Shown one piece after another: positions 15,540 to 24,475 of a DNA stretch of 64,000 nt. The stretch covers positions 992,001 to 1,056,000 of the forward strand of contig NZ_JAUUDS010000001.1 of assembly GCF_030678875.1 (NCBI RefSeq), in the 5' to 3' direction. Each line of letters begins with the position of its first letter. Positions within the stretch are counted from its first letter, which is position 1. Under the pieces are notes generated by a model, which saw only the letters and a program-made list of their open reading frames with translations, did no database searches and was not told the origin of the DNA. The DNA is from Sphingomonas aurea (lineage in GTDB: Bacteria > Pseudomonadota > Alphaproteobacteria > Sphingomonadales > Sphingomonadaceae). Made by a program: the position numbers and the translations under genes.

Positions 15540-16604
15540 ATGCGCCGCCACATCCTATCCGGCCTGATGCTGCTGGCCATTTCGGCCGCGTGCGTGCTTG
15601 GCGGCTGTCGGGATCAGGCCAATGGCGGCGGTGCGGGCGCGCGCGACCAGATCAGCGTGGTCGGATCGTCGACCGTCTATCCCTTCACCACCATGGTCGC
15701 CGAGCAGCTGGTCGCGACCGACCCCGACATCCCGGCCCCCGTCATCGAGTCGACCGGTACCGGCGCGGGCATGAAATTGTTCTGCGCCGGCGTCGGCGCG
15801 GCGCACCCGGACATCGAGGATGCCTCGCGCCGGATCAAGGCGAGCGAGTATCGCGACTGCGCCGCTCACGGCGTGAAGGACATCATGGAGGTGCAGGTCG
15901 GCATCGACGGCATCGCCTTCGCCGAGGCGAAGAACGGGCCGAAGATGGCGCTGACGCCGGCTCAGCTCTATCTCGCGCTCGCCGCCGCGCCGGGTGGCAA
16001 GCCGAACACGCGCCGCACCTGGCGCGACGTCGATCCGGCGCTCCCCGCCATCCCCATCCAGGTATACGGCCCCCCCGCGACCAGCGGCACCCGCGATGCG
16101 CTGGCCGAGCTAATCCTGAGCAAGGGCTGCGAGCAGGTCGATCCGGCCGCCCACGCGCTCGCCGCGACCAACCCCGACGCACACAAGGCGCTGTGCACCC
16201 GCGTGCGCGAGGACGGCGCCTATATCGATGCGGGCGAGAACGACAATCTGATCGTCCAGAAGCTCCAGTCGAACCCCGACGCGATCGGCGTGTTCGGCTA
16301 TTCCTATCTCGACGAGAATGCCGGCGCGGTGACCGGCGTGCCGATCAGCGGCGTCGCGCCGACCTATGCGACGATCGCCGACGGCCGCTATCCCGGCTCG
16401 CGCCCGCTCTACATCTACGTCAAGAAGGCGCACCTCGCCGCCATCCCGAACCTGCGTACCTTCCTGAAGCTCTACGTCGCCAGCTGGGGCCCTGACGGCC
16501 CGCTGGTCACGCGCGGCCTGATCGCCGCGCCCGAGGCGGTTCGTGCCCGCGCGGCGCAGGTCGTTGCGACAGAGGCGGTGCTAGATCCGGCAGAGCTGAA
16601 ATGA
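15540..16604 (+). CDS. pstS: Periplasmic phosphate-binding lipoprotein of the Pst system
   Basis: A 354-residue substrate-binding protein with a lipoprotein signal ending LGGC (Cys23). VVGSSTVYPFTTMVAEQL is the phosphate-binding P-loop-like segment of PstS. ESTGTGAGMKLFCAGVG and YGPPATSGTRDALAEL supply further phosphate contacts (the SGTRD motif). It delivers phosphate to PstC-PstA. Its stop overlaps the pstC start (ATGA). Control by PhoB is suggested by the repeats upstream. Confidence 0.94.
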   Translation: MRRHILSGLMLLAISAACVLGGCRDQANGGGAGARDQISVVGSSTVYPFTTMVAEQLVATDPDIPAPVIESTGTGAGMKLFCAGVGAAHPDIEDASRRIKASEYRDCAAHGVKDIMEVQVGIDGIAFAEAKNGPKMALTPAQLYLALAAAPGGKPNTRRTWRDVDPALPAIPIQVYGPPATSGTRDALAELILSKGCEQVDPAAHALAATNPDAHKALCTRVREDGAYIDAGENDNLIVQKLQSNPDAIGVFGYSYLDENAGAVTGVPISGVAPTYATIADGRYPGSRPLYIYVKKAHLAAIPNLRTFLKLYVASWGPDGPLVTRGLIAAPEAVRARAAQVVATEAVLDPAELK

Positions 16605-17974
16605 GCGGCCCCGTCCTCGTCATCATCGTCGCCGGGCTGGCGCTGATCGGCTGGCTGATCGCCCGCGCCCGCGCCGCCGCATTCCGTGACGGCGGCCAGC
16701 GCTTCAGTTCGCTGCCCGGCCATCACGGCTGGTATGTGGCACTGTGGCTGCTGGTGCCGCCTCTGGTGTTTCTCGCCATCTGGGCGGCGGTGTCGCCGGC
16801 GATGGTCACCGACGCGGTCCTCGCCACGCCTGCCGCCGCGCAGCTGCCCCCACCCGGCTTCGACCGCGCGTCGATCCTGTCGGAGGCGCGGGCGCTGGCC
16901 CAGGGTCGCGCCTATGGTGCCTTCAACGCACTGTCGCAGCGCCTGGCACCTGCCTACGCGACCGCACAGGACCGCTACGACTGGATTGCCACCGGCCTGG
17001 CGCTGCTCCTCTCCTTTGCCGGCGGCGCCTTCGCCTTCGTGCGGGTGCGACCGGGCTTCGCCGCGCGGACTAGGGTCGAGCGGATCGTGATGGGTCTGCT
17101 GCTCGCCGCCTCGCTGATCGCGATCCTGACCACGATCGGCATCGTCGCTTCGCTCCTGTACGAGGCGGGGCGCTTCTTCCACACCGTACCCGTCACCGAC
17201 TTCCTGTTCGGCACGCACTGGAGCCCGCAGGTCATCGACCCGCGCGATCCGGGTGCGAACCTGGGCGCGGTACCGCTGTTCTGGGGCACCTTCTTCATCG
17301 GCGCCGTCATCGCCATGGCGGTCGCCATCCCCTTCGGGCTGATGAGCGCGGTCTACCTTACCCAGTATGCCGCGCCCCGCACCCGCCGCTGGATGAAACC
17401 CATTCTCGAGGTGCTCGCCGGCGTTCCGACCGTGGTCTACGGCTATTTCGCCGCGCTGACCGTCGCGCCGGCGGTACGTGCGCTCGCGGTATCGCTGGGA
17501 ATCAGCTGGGCCTCATCAGAGAGCGCACTGGCGGCCGGGCTGGTCATGGGCGTCATGATTATCCCCTTCGTCTCGTCGATGGCCGACGACAGCCTGGCGG
17601 CAGTGCCCAGCGCGATGCGCGACGGCAGCCTGGCGATGGGCGCGACCAGTTCCGAGACGATCCGCAAGGTGATGCTGCCCGCCGCCTTGCCCGGCGTGGT
17701 CGGCGGCGTCCTGCTCGCGGTCAGCCGGGCGATCGGCGAGACGATGATCGTCGTCATGGCCGCGTCCGGGGTCGCGACCCTGACCGCCAACCCCTTCGCC
17801 TCGGCGACCACCGTCACCCGCCAGATCGTCGACCTGCTGACCGGCGAGGCGGAGTTCGACAGCCCCAAGACGCTCGCCGCCTTCGCGCTGGGGCTCACGC
17901 TGTTCGTCGTCACCCTGCTCCTCAACATCGTCGCGCTGACCGTCGTGAAGCGCTACCGGGAGGCTTATGAGTAG
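16601..17974 (+). CDS. pstC: Phosphate ABC transporter permease PstC
   Basis: A 457-residue inner-membrane permease, longer than the roughly 320 residues of E. coli PstC. It has an N-terminal extension with extra hydrophobic segments and a periplasmic-type loop (about 1-150), as seen in other alphaproteobacterial PstC proteins. The core has PLFWGTFFIGAVIAMAVAIP, then the EAA-type coupling loop MRDGSLAMGATSSETIRKVM followed by LPAALPGVVGGVLLAVSRAI. It pairs with PstA, and the two genes overlap by eight bases. Confidence 0.92.
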   Translation: MSGPVLVIIVAGLALIGWLIARARAAAFRDGGQRFSSLPGHHGWYVALWLLVPPLVFLAIWAAVSPAMVTDAVLATPAAAQLPPPGFDRASILSEARALAQGRAYGAFNALSQRLAPAYATAQDRYDWIATGLALLLSFAGGAFAFVRVRPGFAARTRVERIVMGLLLAASLIAILTTIGIVASLLYEAGRFFHTVPVTDFLFGTHWSPQVIDPRDPGANLGAVPLFWGTFFIGAVIAMAVAIPFGLMSAVYLTQYAAPRTRRWMKPILEVLAGVPTVVYGYFAALTVAPAVRALAVSLGISWASSESALAAGLVMGVMIIPFVSSMADDSLAAVPSAMRDGSLAMGATSSETIRKVMLPAALPGVVGGVLLAVSRAIGETMIVVMAASGVATLTANPFASATTVTRQIVDLLTGEAEFDSPKTLAAFALGLTLFVVTLLLNIVALTVVKRYREAYE

Positions 17975-19265
17975 CTCGCTCGTCGCCCCGCTACCGACGG
18001 CGGGCACCGCGCACGACCCGGCGCCCCGCGCGCCGACCGACTGGACCACCGGGTCGATGCAGCGTCGCATCCGCAAGCGCTATGCCGCCGAACGCCGCTT
18101 CCGCCTGATGGGGTTGGGCGCGGTGGTGCTGTCGGCCGGATTCCTGGCGTTCCTGCTCGTCTCGATGCTGGTGCAGGGGCTGGGCGGCTTTACCGAGACA
18201 CGCGTGACGGTACCGATCGACCTTGCCGCCGCGAAGCTGCCGGTGACGCCGCAGCAGCTCGCCGGTCGCGGTGCCGACCTGGCGCTCGCCGGTGCCGGGC
18301 TGGAGGGGATCGTCGGCGCCGCCGCCGCCCGCGCCTATGACGACCCGACCCTACTCTCGTCCGGCGCCTGGCTGCGCGTACGCGACGCGATCAAGCGCGA
18401 CCCCGCGCTCCTGTCGCGCAAGGCGGTGTTCGACCTGCCGACCTCCAGCGCGATCGACATCGCCTACAAGGGAGAGGGCAGCGCCGCCGCGGAGGCGACC
18501 GTCGTCGCCCTGTCGAAACGCGACGTCCTGTCACGCGGGCTGAACTGGAGCTTCTTCACGGGCGCGGACGCGACCGATCCGACCCGCGTGGGCATCTGGG
18601 GCGCGTTCAAGGGCTCGCTGCTGACGATGCTGGTCACCCTGCTGCTCGCCTTCCCGATCGGCGTGCTGGCGGCGCTCTACCTCGAGGAATATGCGCCGCG
18701 GAACCGCTGGACCGACCTGATCGAGGTGTCGATCAACAACCTGGCGGCGGTGCCCTCGATCATCTTCGGCCTGCTAGGGCTCGCCGTGTTCCTCGGCACC
18801 TTCGGCCTGCCGCGCTCGGCACCGATCGTCGGCGGGCTGACGCTGGCGCTGATGACGATGCCGGTCATCGTCATCGCCGGGCGCAACGCGATCAAGGCGG
18901 TGCCGCCCTCGATCCGCGACGCCGCGCTGGGCATCGGCGCCTCGCCGATCCAGGTCGTGTTCCACCACGTCCTGCCGCTCGCGCTGCCCGGTATCCTGAC
19001 CGGCACGATCATCGGCATGGCGCGCGCGCTGGGCGAGACGGCGCCGCTGCTGATGATCGGCATGCGCGCCTTCATCGCCGCGCCGCCTTCGGGCATCGCC
19101 AGCCCGGCGACCGCGCTGCCCGTCCAGATCTTTCTCTGGTCCGACCAGGTCGACCGCGGCTTCGTCGAGAAGACGTCGACCGCGATCATCGTCCTTCTCG
19201 TCTTCCTCCTCGCGATGAATGGCCTGGCCATCTATCTGCGCAACCGCTTCGAGACCCGCTGGTGA
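17967..19265 (+). CDS. pstA: Phosphate ABC transporter permease PstA
   Basis: A 432-residue permease with a long N-terminal cytoplasmic and periplasmic extension before the conserved core. The core starts around [20 protein letters not shown]. The EAA loop is [20 protein letters not shown] followed by [39 protein letters not shown] is a typical PstA segment. The stop overlaps the pstB GTG (GTGA). Confidence 0.92.
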   Translation: MSSSLVAPLPTAGTAHDPAPRAPTDWTTGSMQRRIRKRYAAERRFRLMGLGAVVLSAGFLAFLLVSMLVQGLGGFTETRVTVPIDLAAAKLPVTPQQLAGRGADLALAGAGLEGIVGAAAARAYDDPTLLSSGAWLRVRDAIKRDPALLSRKAVFDLPTSSAIDIAYKGEGSAAAEATVVALSKRDVLSRGLNWSFFTGADATDPTRVGIWGAFKGSLLTMLVTLLLAFPIGVLAALYLEEYAPRNRWTDLIEVSINNLAAVPSIIFGLLGLAVFLGTFGLPRSAPIVGGLTLALMTMPVIVIAGRNAIKAVPPSIRDAALGIGASPIQVVFHHVLPLALPGILTGTIIGMARALGETAPLLMIGMRAFIAAPPSGIASPATALPVQIFLWSDQVDRGFVEKTSTAIIVLLVFLLAMNGLAIYLRNRFETRW

Positions 19266-20023
19266 GCACACCCAAGATGACCGCCCGGAACGTCCACGTT
19301 CACTACGGGCCGAAACAGGCGATCGACGGCGTGTCGATCGACATCGAGCAGGACAAGGTCGTCGCCTTCATCGGCCCGTCCGGCTGCGGCAAGAGCACTT
19401 TCCTGCGCACCCTCAACCGCATGAACGACACCGTCGCGTCGGCCCGCGTCAAGGGCGACATCCGCCTCGACGGGCAGGACATCTACGCGCCCGAGATGGA
19501 CGTCGTGCAGCTGCGCGCCCGCGTCGGGATGGTTTTCCAGAAGCCCAACCCCTTCCCCAAGTCGATCTACGAAAACGTCGCCTACGGCCCCCGCATCCAC
19601 GGGCTGGCGGCGGGCAAGGCCGATCTCGACCACGTCGTCGAACGCTCGCTAACCCGCGCCGGCCTGTGGAACGAGGTGAAGGATCGCCTGTCCGACAGCG
19701 GCACCGCTTTGTCGGGCGGCCAGCAGCAGCGGCTGTGCATCGCCCGCGCCATCGCCGTCGATCCCGAGGTAATCCTGATGGACGAGCCGTGCAGCGCGCT
19801 AGACCCGATCGCCACCGCCAAGATCGAGGAGCTGATCCACGAACTACGTGGCCGCTACGCGATCGCCATCGTCACCCACAACATGCAGCAGGCGGCGCGC
19901 GTCAGCCAGAAGACCGCCTTCTTCCACCTAGGCACGCTGGTGGAATATGGCGCCACGTCGGATATCTTCACCAATCCGCGGCAGGACCGCACCAAGGATT
20001 ACATCACCGGCCGCTACGGCTGA
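19262..20023 (+). CDS. pstB: Phosphate ABC transporter ATP-binding protein
   Basis: A 253-residue ATPase. Walker A is GPSGCGKST, the Q-loop lies in [21 protein letters not shown], the signature is [16 protein letters not shown], Walker B is [13 protein letters not shown], and the H-loop is [13 protein letters not shown]. The PNPFP segment is diagnostic of PstB. It energises phosphate uptake and helps report phosphate status to PhoR through PhoU. GTG at 19262 overlaps the pstA stop; ATG at 19277 is an alternative start. Confidence 0.95.
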   Translation: MSTPKMTARNVHVHYGPKQAIDGVSIDIEQDKVVAFIGPSGCGKSTFLRTLNRMNDTVASARVKGDIRLDGQDIYAPEMDVVQLRARVGMVFQKPNPFPKSIYENVAYGPRIHGLAAGKADLDHVVERSLTRAGLWNEVKDRLSDSGTALSGGQQQRLCIARAIAVDPEVILMDEPCSALDPIATAKIEELIHELRGRYAIAIVTHNMQQAARVSQKTAFFHLGTLVEYGATSDIFTNPRQDRTKDYITGRYG

Positions 20024-20034
20024 GTGGGGGCATC

Positions 20035-20721
20035 ATGAACGAGCATACCGTCAAGGCGTTCGACACCGACATCGGCCAGCTGCGCGGCCTCATCAGCGAG
20101 ATGGGCGGCCTGACCGAAGACGCCATCGCCAAGGCGATGCAGGCGCTTCAGCGCAGCGACCTGCAGCTCGCCGCCGAGGTCCGCGCCAACGACCGCAGGA
20201 TCGACGCGCTGGAGGCGGAGGTCGAGAGCCTGGCCGTCCGCATCATCGCGCTGCGCGCGCCGCTGGCGATCGACCTGCGCGAGGTGGTGGCGGCGATGAA
20301 GATCGCCAGCGTGGTCGAGCGGATCGCCGACTATGCCAAGAACATCGCCAAGCGCGTTCCCCTGATCGAGAGCGAGCACCGGATCGAGCCGGTGTCGATC
20401 CTGCCGGCCATGGGCCGAATGGCGGCCGAGATGGTGCGCCACGCGCTCGACGCCTTCGCGGCGCGCGATGCCGAGGAGGCGGCGCGGGTCTGGCACAGCG
20501 ACCCGCCGCTCGACGACTTCTACGATTCGATCTTCCGCACCCTCGTCACCTTCATGGTCGAGAACCCGACGACGATCAGCCAGGTCGCGCACCTGCTGTT
20601 CATCGCCAAGAACCTGGAGCGGATCGGCGACCACGCGACCAACGTCGCGGAGATGGTCTATTTCGCGGCGACCGGCGAACATCTCGCCGATCGCGAGCGC
20701 GGTGGTGGGGAGCGGGACTGA
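20035..20721 (+). CDS. phoU: Phosphate signalling protein PhoU
   Basis: A 228-residue protein with two tandem three-helix PhoU domains: MNEHTVKAFDTDIGQLRGLI with the E-x-x-x-D metal motif in NDRRIDALEAEVES, and the second copy ending in LLFIAKNLERIGDHATNVAE. It represses PhoR signalling when phosphate is plentiful and restrains Pst uptake. It starts 11 bases after pstB with GTGGGGG upstream, and its stop overlaps the phoB start (TGATG). Confidence 0.94.
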   Translation: MNEHTVKAFDTDIGQLRGLISEMGGLTEDAIAKAMQALQRSDLQLAAEVRANDRRIDALEAEVESLAVRIIALRAPLAIDLREVVAAMKIASVVERIADYAKNIAKRVPLIESEHRIEPVSILPAMGRMAAEMVRHALDAFAARDAEEAARVWHSDPPLDDFYDSIFRTLVTFMVENPTTISQVAHLLFIAKNLERIGDHATNVAEMVYFAATGEHLADRERGGGERD

Positions 20722-21416
20722 TGGCACGCGTCACGATGCTGCTGGTGGAGGACGATGCGGCGCTGGCCGAACTCCTCACCTTCCATTTCCGGCGCGAGGA
20801 TTTCGAGGTCGTGCAGACCGCCGATGGCGAGGAGGCGCTGCTCCTCGCGCGGGAGCGGACGCCCGACATCGTTCTGCTCGACTGGATGATCGAGGGCGTG
20901 ATCTCTGGCCTGGAGGTCTGCCGGCGCCTGCGCCGCGCACCCGAGACGCAGAACGTGCCGATCATCATGCTGACCGCGCGCGGCGAGGAGGAGGACCGGG
21001 TCCGCGGGCTGGAGACGGGTGCCGACGATTATGTCACCAAGCCCTTTTCCCCACGCGAGCTGGTCGCCCGCGTCGGCGCGGTGCTGCGCCGGGTCCGCCC
21101 CGCGCTGGCCGGCGAGGCGCTGATCTATTCGGATATCGAGATGGACACGGTCGGCCACAAGGTGAAGCGCGGCGGCGAGACGGTGGCGCTGGGCCCAACC
21201 GAGTTCCGCCTGCTCAAGCACTTCCTCGAGCATCCCGGCCACGTCTTCTCGCGCGAGCGGCTGCTCGACAGTGTCTGGGGCCATGATAGCGACATCGAGA
21301 GCCGCACCGTCGACGTCCATATCCGTCGCCTGCGCAAGGCGATCAACGTCGGCGGCCGGTCCGACATCATCCGCACCGTGCGCTCTGCCGGCTATGCCCT
21401 TGATGCGGACGGCTGA
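20721..21416 (+). CDS. phoB: Phosphate-regulon response regulator PhoB
   Basis: A 231-residue OmpR-type regulator. The receiver domain has acidic residues LLVEDDAAL, phospho-acceptor Asp54 in IVLLDWMIEG, the Thr of MLTARGEEEDRV and the Lys of [13 protein letters not shown]. The winged helix ends HVFSRERLLDSVWGHDSDIE and RTVDVHIRRLRKAIN, the PhoB-specific recognition-helix style. It is the partner of the PhoR at 14287. Placing phoB last and phoR first in one gene run is a common alphaproteobacterial order. Confidence 0.94.
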   Translation: MARVTMLLVEDDAALAELLTFHFRREDFEVVQTADGEEALLLARERTPDIVLLDWMIEGVISGLEVCRRLRRAPETQNVPIIMLTARGEEEDRVRGLETGADDYVTKPFSPRELVARVGAVLRRVRPALAGEALIYSDIEMDTVGHKVKRGGETVALGPTEFRLLKHFLEHPGHVFSRERLLDSVWGHDSDIESRTVDVHIRRLRKAINVGGRSDIIRTVRSAGYALDADG

Positions 21417-21532
21417 TTTCCGCACGTCTTAATTGGAACCGTTGCACGAAGGACACATCCGCGTCGTGGGGCGTTGGGCGGCGGCGTGATGCATTTGGAT
21501 CGCGTACGAAATCATCCTGAGGAGATCCTCTC

Positions 21533-21970
21533 ATGAAGTTCGCCCTGCTCGCCGCCACCGCACTGCTGGCCGCCCCCGTATTCGCGCAGGATACCCCGGC
21601 AACCGCGCCGACCACCACCACAGATGGCGCACAGCCGCCCGCGACCGCGCCCGACACCACGATGGCACCCGATGCGACCGGCACGCCGCCGGCCGCCGCC
21701 ACCGATCCGGCTCAGCCGATGACGACCGACACGCCGCCAGCCGCCCCCGCCGCGCCGTCGACCGCATCGCCGTCGGGCATGAGCACCAGTGACCCGGCCG
21801 GTGGTTACCAGCCGGCTCCGGGCGCCGCTCCTGCTCCGGGCGCCGGCCCGGTGACCGTGCAGCCCTCGGTCAGCCCGGCCCAGGCTTTCCCGGCTCCGGC
21901 GCCGCTGGCCAGCTACCCGATCTGCAAGAAGGGCCAGTACGACAAGTGCCGCCAGCGCGGCGGCAAGTAA
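21533..21970 (+). CDS. Secreted Ala/Pro/Thr-rich protein with a basic two-cysteine tail
   Basis: A 145-residue protein with a clear signal peptide (MKFALLAATALLAAPVFAQ). About 100 residues of low-complexity Ala/Pro/Thr follow, likely disordered and extracytoplasmic. The C-terminus YPICKKGQYDKCRQRGGK is basic and has two cysteines seven residues apart. I do not recognise the function. A GAGGAG ribosome site precedes the ATG, and a strong terminator follows. It may be a periplasmic or cell-wall-associated linker protein. Confidence 0.75.
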   Translation: MKFALLAATALLAAPVFAQDTPATAPTTTTDGAQPPATAPDTTMAPDATGTPPAAATDPAQPMTTDTPPAAPAAPSTASPSGMSTSDPAGGYQPAPGAAPAPGAGPVTVQPSVSPAQAFPAPAPLASYPICKKGQYDKCRQRGGK

Positions 21971-22016
21971 CACCGGCCACGAACGACGGGTTGCGCGCGA
22001 GCGCAACCCATTTAGG

Positions 22017-22047
22017 AAGGGCGCTCCACCACTTGGAGCGCCCTTTT
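22017..22047 (+). terminator. Rho-independent terminator abutting the next start codon
   Basis: A perfect 12-base stem (22017-22028 with 22034-22045), built on GGGCGCTCCA, closes a 5-base loop and is followed by TTTT. It ends two bases before the ATG of the dehydrogenase at 22050. Confidence 0.8.
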
Positions 22048-22049
22048 CC

Positions 22050-22961
22050 ATGTCCACCCGACCCGCAATCCGCTTCGACGGTCGCGTCGCCATCGTTACC
22101 GGTGCCGGCGGGGGCCTTGGCCGCGACTATGCGCTGGAACTTGCCCGCCGAGGCGCGCACGTCGTCGTCAACGATCTGGGCGGCGGCCGCGACGGCACCG
22201 GCCATTCCGACGCCGCCGCGCAAGTGGTGGCGGAGATCGAGGCGGCGGGCGGCTCGGCGATGGCGGACGGCGGCAACGTCGCCGACCACGCGCAGATGGC
22301 CGCGATGGTCGCGCGCGCGCAGGAGCGCTGGGGCGGCGTCCACATCCTCATCAACAATGCCGGCGTGCTGCGCGACAAGAGCTTCGCCAAGATGGAGCCG
22401 GCCGATTTCGAGTTCGTCGTCCGCGTCCACCTGCTCGGCTCGGCCTATGCGACCAAGGCGTGCTGGGACCTCTTCCGCACGCAAGGCTATGGCCGGGTGC
22501 TGATGACCTCGTCGTCGAGCGGACTGTACGGCAATTTCGGTCAGGCCAACTACGCCGCCGCCAAGCTGGGGATCGCCGGTCTCGCCAAGACGTTGGCGAT
22601 CGAGGGCATGAAGAACAATATTCGCGTCAACACCATTGCCCCCACCGCCGGCACGCGGATGACCGAGGACCTGTTCCCCGAAGAGGCGTTTGCCGCCTTC
22701 GCGCCAGAGAAGGTGGTGCCGGCCGCGCTCTACCTCGTGTCCGAAGATGCGCCGACCGGCCAGATCGTCGGTGCCGGCGCGGGCGTGTTCCAGTCTGCCG
22801 CCATCACCCTGTCGCGCGGCGTGGCGCTGCGCGGCGACGACCTGTCGCCCGAGGGGATTGCCGCCAACTGGGACGCGATCGTGGACCGCGACGGCGAGAT
22901 CGTGCCGAAGAGCGGTGCCGAACAGTCGATGACCATCGCCGCGCTCCTCCAGCAGGGCTGA
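22050..22961 (+). CDS. Short-chain dehydrogenase/reductase (3-hydroxyacyl-CoA dehydrogenase-like)
   Basis: A 303-residue SDR. RVAIVTGAGGGLGRDYALEL gives the TGxxxGxG cofactor motif, VVNDLGGGRDG follows strand two, and ILINNAGVLRDKSF the NNAG motif. Catalytic Ser is in MTSSSSGLYGNFGQ, with Tyr and Lys in ANYAAAKLG. The VVNDLGG signature and the long C-terminal region match the dehydrogenase domain of peroxisomal multifunctional enzyme type 2 and related bacterial (3R)-hydroxyacyl-CoA dehydrogenases. It may act in fatty acid or steroid side-chain oxidation, but no partner gene is next to it. There is no visible Shine-Dalgarno sequence, because a terminator hairpin occupies that position. Confidence 0.85.
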   Translation: MSTRPAIRFDGRVAIVTGAGGGLGRDYALELARRGAHVVVNDLGGGRDGTGHSDAAAQVVAEIEAAGGSAMADGGNVADHAQMAAMVARAQERWGGVHILINNAGVLRDKSFAKMEPADFEFVVRVHLLGSAYATKACWDLFRTQGYGRVLMTSSSSGLYGNFGQANYAAAKLGIAGLAKTLAIEGMKNNIRVNTIAPTAGTRMTEDLFPEEAFAAFAPEKVVPAALYLVSEDAPTGQIVGAGAGVFQSAAITLSRGVALRGDDLSPEGIAANWDAIVDRDGEIVPKSGAEQSMTIAALLQQG

Positions 22962-22975
22962 TCCTGCCGCGCTCC

Positions 22976-23002
22976 GTCATGCCGGGACAAGCCCGGCATG
23001 AC
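22976..23002. repeat. Short GTCATGCCGGG palindrome
   Basis: GTCATGCCGGG at 22976-22986 and its exact reverse complement at 22992-23002 flank ACAAG. The same arm occurs in the larger palindrome at 37796 and as a fragment near 3252. It belongs to the dispersed intergenic repeat family. Confidence 0.6.
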
Positions 23003-23036
23003 GTTCGAGCGTTACTGCCGATACTTGCCGACCCGC

Positions 23037-23060
23037 TGTGTATTGCAACCGCAATACACA
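23037..23060. promoter_or_regulatory. Perfect inverted repeat before the membrane protein gene
   Basis: TGTGTATTGC (23037-23046) and GCAATACACA (23051-23060) are exact reverse complements around AACC, ending 36 bases before the ATG at 23097. TTGACT overlaps just downstream. Spacing and composition suggest a transcription-factor operator; the regulator is not in the window as far as can be told. Confidence 0.5.
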
Positions 23061-23096
23061 TTGACTAGCATCCCGCGAAACGATGGGGATGCCGGC

Positions 23097-24143
23097 ATGT
23101 ACAGCGAGGGCGATATCGACAATGCGGTCGCTGCCGGGGTGCTGCCCCCGCAGACGGCCGACGCCTTCCGCCGGTACGTCGCTGCCGGTCGCGCCAGCCC
23201 GGCGGTCGACGAGGAGCATTTCCGCCTCCTGACCGGCTTCAACGACATCTTCGTGTCCATTGCCATCGTGCTGCTGCTGGTGGCGGTCGGCCAGATCGGG
23301 GGGCAGGTGTGGCAGCCGCTCGCACCCGCCCTGGTCGCGGCGGTCGCCTGGGCGCTGGCGCTGTTCTTCACCGCGCGGCGCCGCATGGCATTGCCCAGCA
23401 TCATCCTGCTCGGCGCCTTTGTCGGCGGCGTCGGGCTGGCCGTCGCGCTGGCGCTGGGCACGCTGGTCGATCCCCAGTCCGAGCGGCTGGAGGCGCTGGT
23501 CGCGGCGGCGGGTGCGCTCGGTGCAGCCGCGGCGGCGTGGCTGCACTGGCGTCGTTTCATGGTGCCGATCACCGTCGCCGCCGGCGCGGGATCGGTGGCC
23601 GGACTGGCGGTCGCACTGGTGCTCGCCGCTTTTCCTCAGGTCGATGCGCTGGTCTGGCCGCTGCTGCTGGCTGCGGGCCTCGCGGTATTCGCGCTGGCGA
23701 TGCGGTGGGACCTGAGCGACCGCGAGCGGCTGACCCGCCGCGCCGACGTCGCCTTCTGGCTCCACCTCACCGCCGCGCCGATGATCGCGCATCCGGTCTT
23801 CCAGCTACTCGGCGTGTTCGGCGAGGCGATCGGCCCGGCCACCGCGGTGCTGGTCCTGATCCTCTACGGCCTGTTCGCCTTCGTCGCACTCGCGGTCGAT
23901 CGGCGCGCGCTGCTGGTATCGAGCCTGGTCTACGTCCTCTACGCGATGTTCTCGCTGTTCCGTACCGCCGGCGCGGTCGAGCTGTCGGCGGCGTTCACCG
24001 CGCTCGCGATCGGGTCTGCGCTACTGACCCTGTCGGCGTTCTGGCATCCGATCCGCAAGCGTGTTGTCGGGCTGCTCGGCGCGCTCGGCACCCGACTGCC
24101 GCCCGTGCAGGACGTCGGACCGGCTATTCCTCGACCAGCTTGA
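23097..24143 (+). CDS. DUF2157/DUF4401-like multispanning membrane protein
   Basis: A 348-residue integral membrane protein. A short cytoplasmic N-terminus (MYSEGDIDNAVAAGVLPPQT) is followed by about ten hydrophobic segments, beginning IFVSIAIVLLLVAVGQIG. The N-terminal helical segment followed by many short membrane helices resembles DUF2157-type proteins. No transport or catalytic motif is apparent. A perfect inverted repeat lies just upstream. Its last 20 bases overlap the convergent DUF2794 gene. Confidence 0.75.
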   Translation: MYSEGDIDNAVAAGVLPPQTADAFRRYVAAGRASPAVDEEHFRLLTGFNDIFVSIAIVLLLVAVGQIGGQVWQPLAPALVAAVAWALALFFTARRRMALPSIILLGAFVGGVGLAVALALGTLVDPQSERLEALVAAAGALGAAAAAWLHWRRFMVPITVAAGAGSVAGLAVALVLAAFPQVDALVWPLLLAAGLAVFALAMRWDLSDRERLTRRADVAFWLHLTAAPMIAHPVFQLLGVFGEAIGPATAVLVLILYGLFAFVALAVDRRALLVSSLVYVLYAMFSLFRTAGAVELSAAFTALAIGSALLTLSAFWHPIRKRVVGLLGALGTRLPPVQDVGPAIPRPA

Positions 24144-24459
24144 GCAGCCGTCGCTCGACCGGGGCTAACACCGGCCCCAGCTCGTGCCCACGCTTCAGCA
24201 CCGCCCCCGCCTCGCCGACCAGCGCCCACATGCCCTGCCGCTGACGAAGCGCCGGGCGCTTCTCGATCCGGATCTCGGGCCGCTCGGTCGCGCGGCGGAA
24301 CGCGGAGAAGACCGCCGCCTCGCGGCCCAGCTCGATCGCATAATCGCGCCAGTGGCCCGCGGCGACCATGCGCCCGTACAGGTCCAGGATCCGCGTCAGC
24401 TCGGCGCGCTCGAAGCCGACCTGCCCGATCTGCCGGCCGGGAAAGGGGACGACGCCCAT
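24124..24459 (-). CDS. DUF2794-family protein
   Basis: A 111-residue soluble protein starting MGVVPFPGRQIGQVGFERAE. LTRILDLYGRMVAAGHWRDY and the RATERPEIRIEKRPALR stretch match DUF2794, a conserved alphaproteobacterial family without an assigned role. It lies 16 bases after cysE on the same strand. Its 3' end overlaps the convergent membrane protein gene by 20 bases. Confidence 0.8.
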   Translation of the reverse strand: MGVVPFPGRQIGQVGFERAELTRILDLYGRMVAAGHWRDYAIELGREAAVFSAFRRATERPEIRIEKRPALRQRQGMWALVGEAGAVLKRGHELGPVLAPVERRLLKLVEE

Positions 24460-24475
24460 CAGGCCCGCATCCTCC

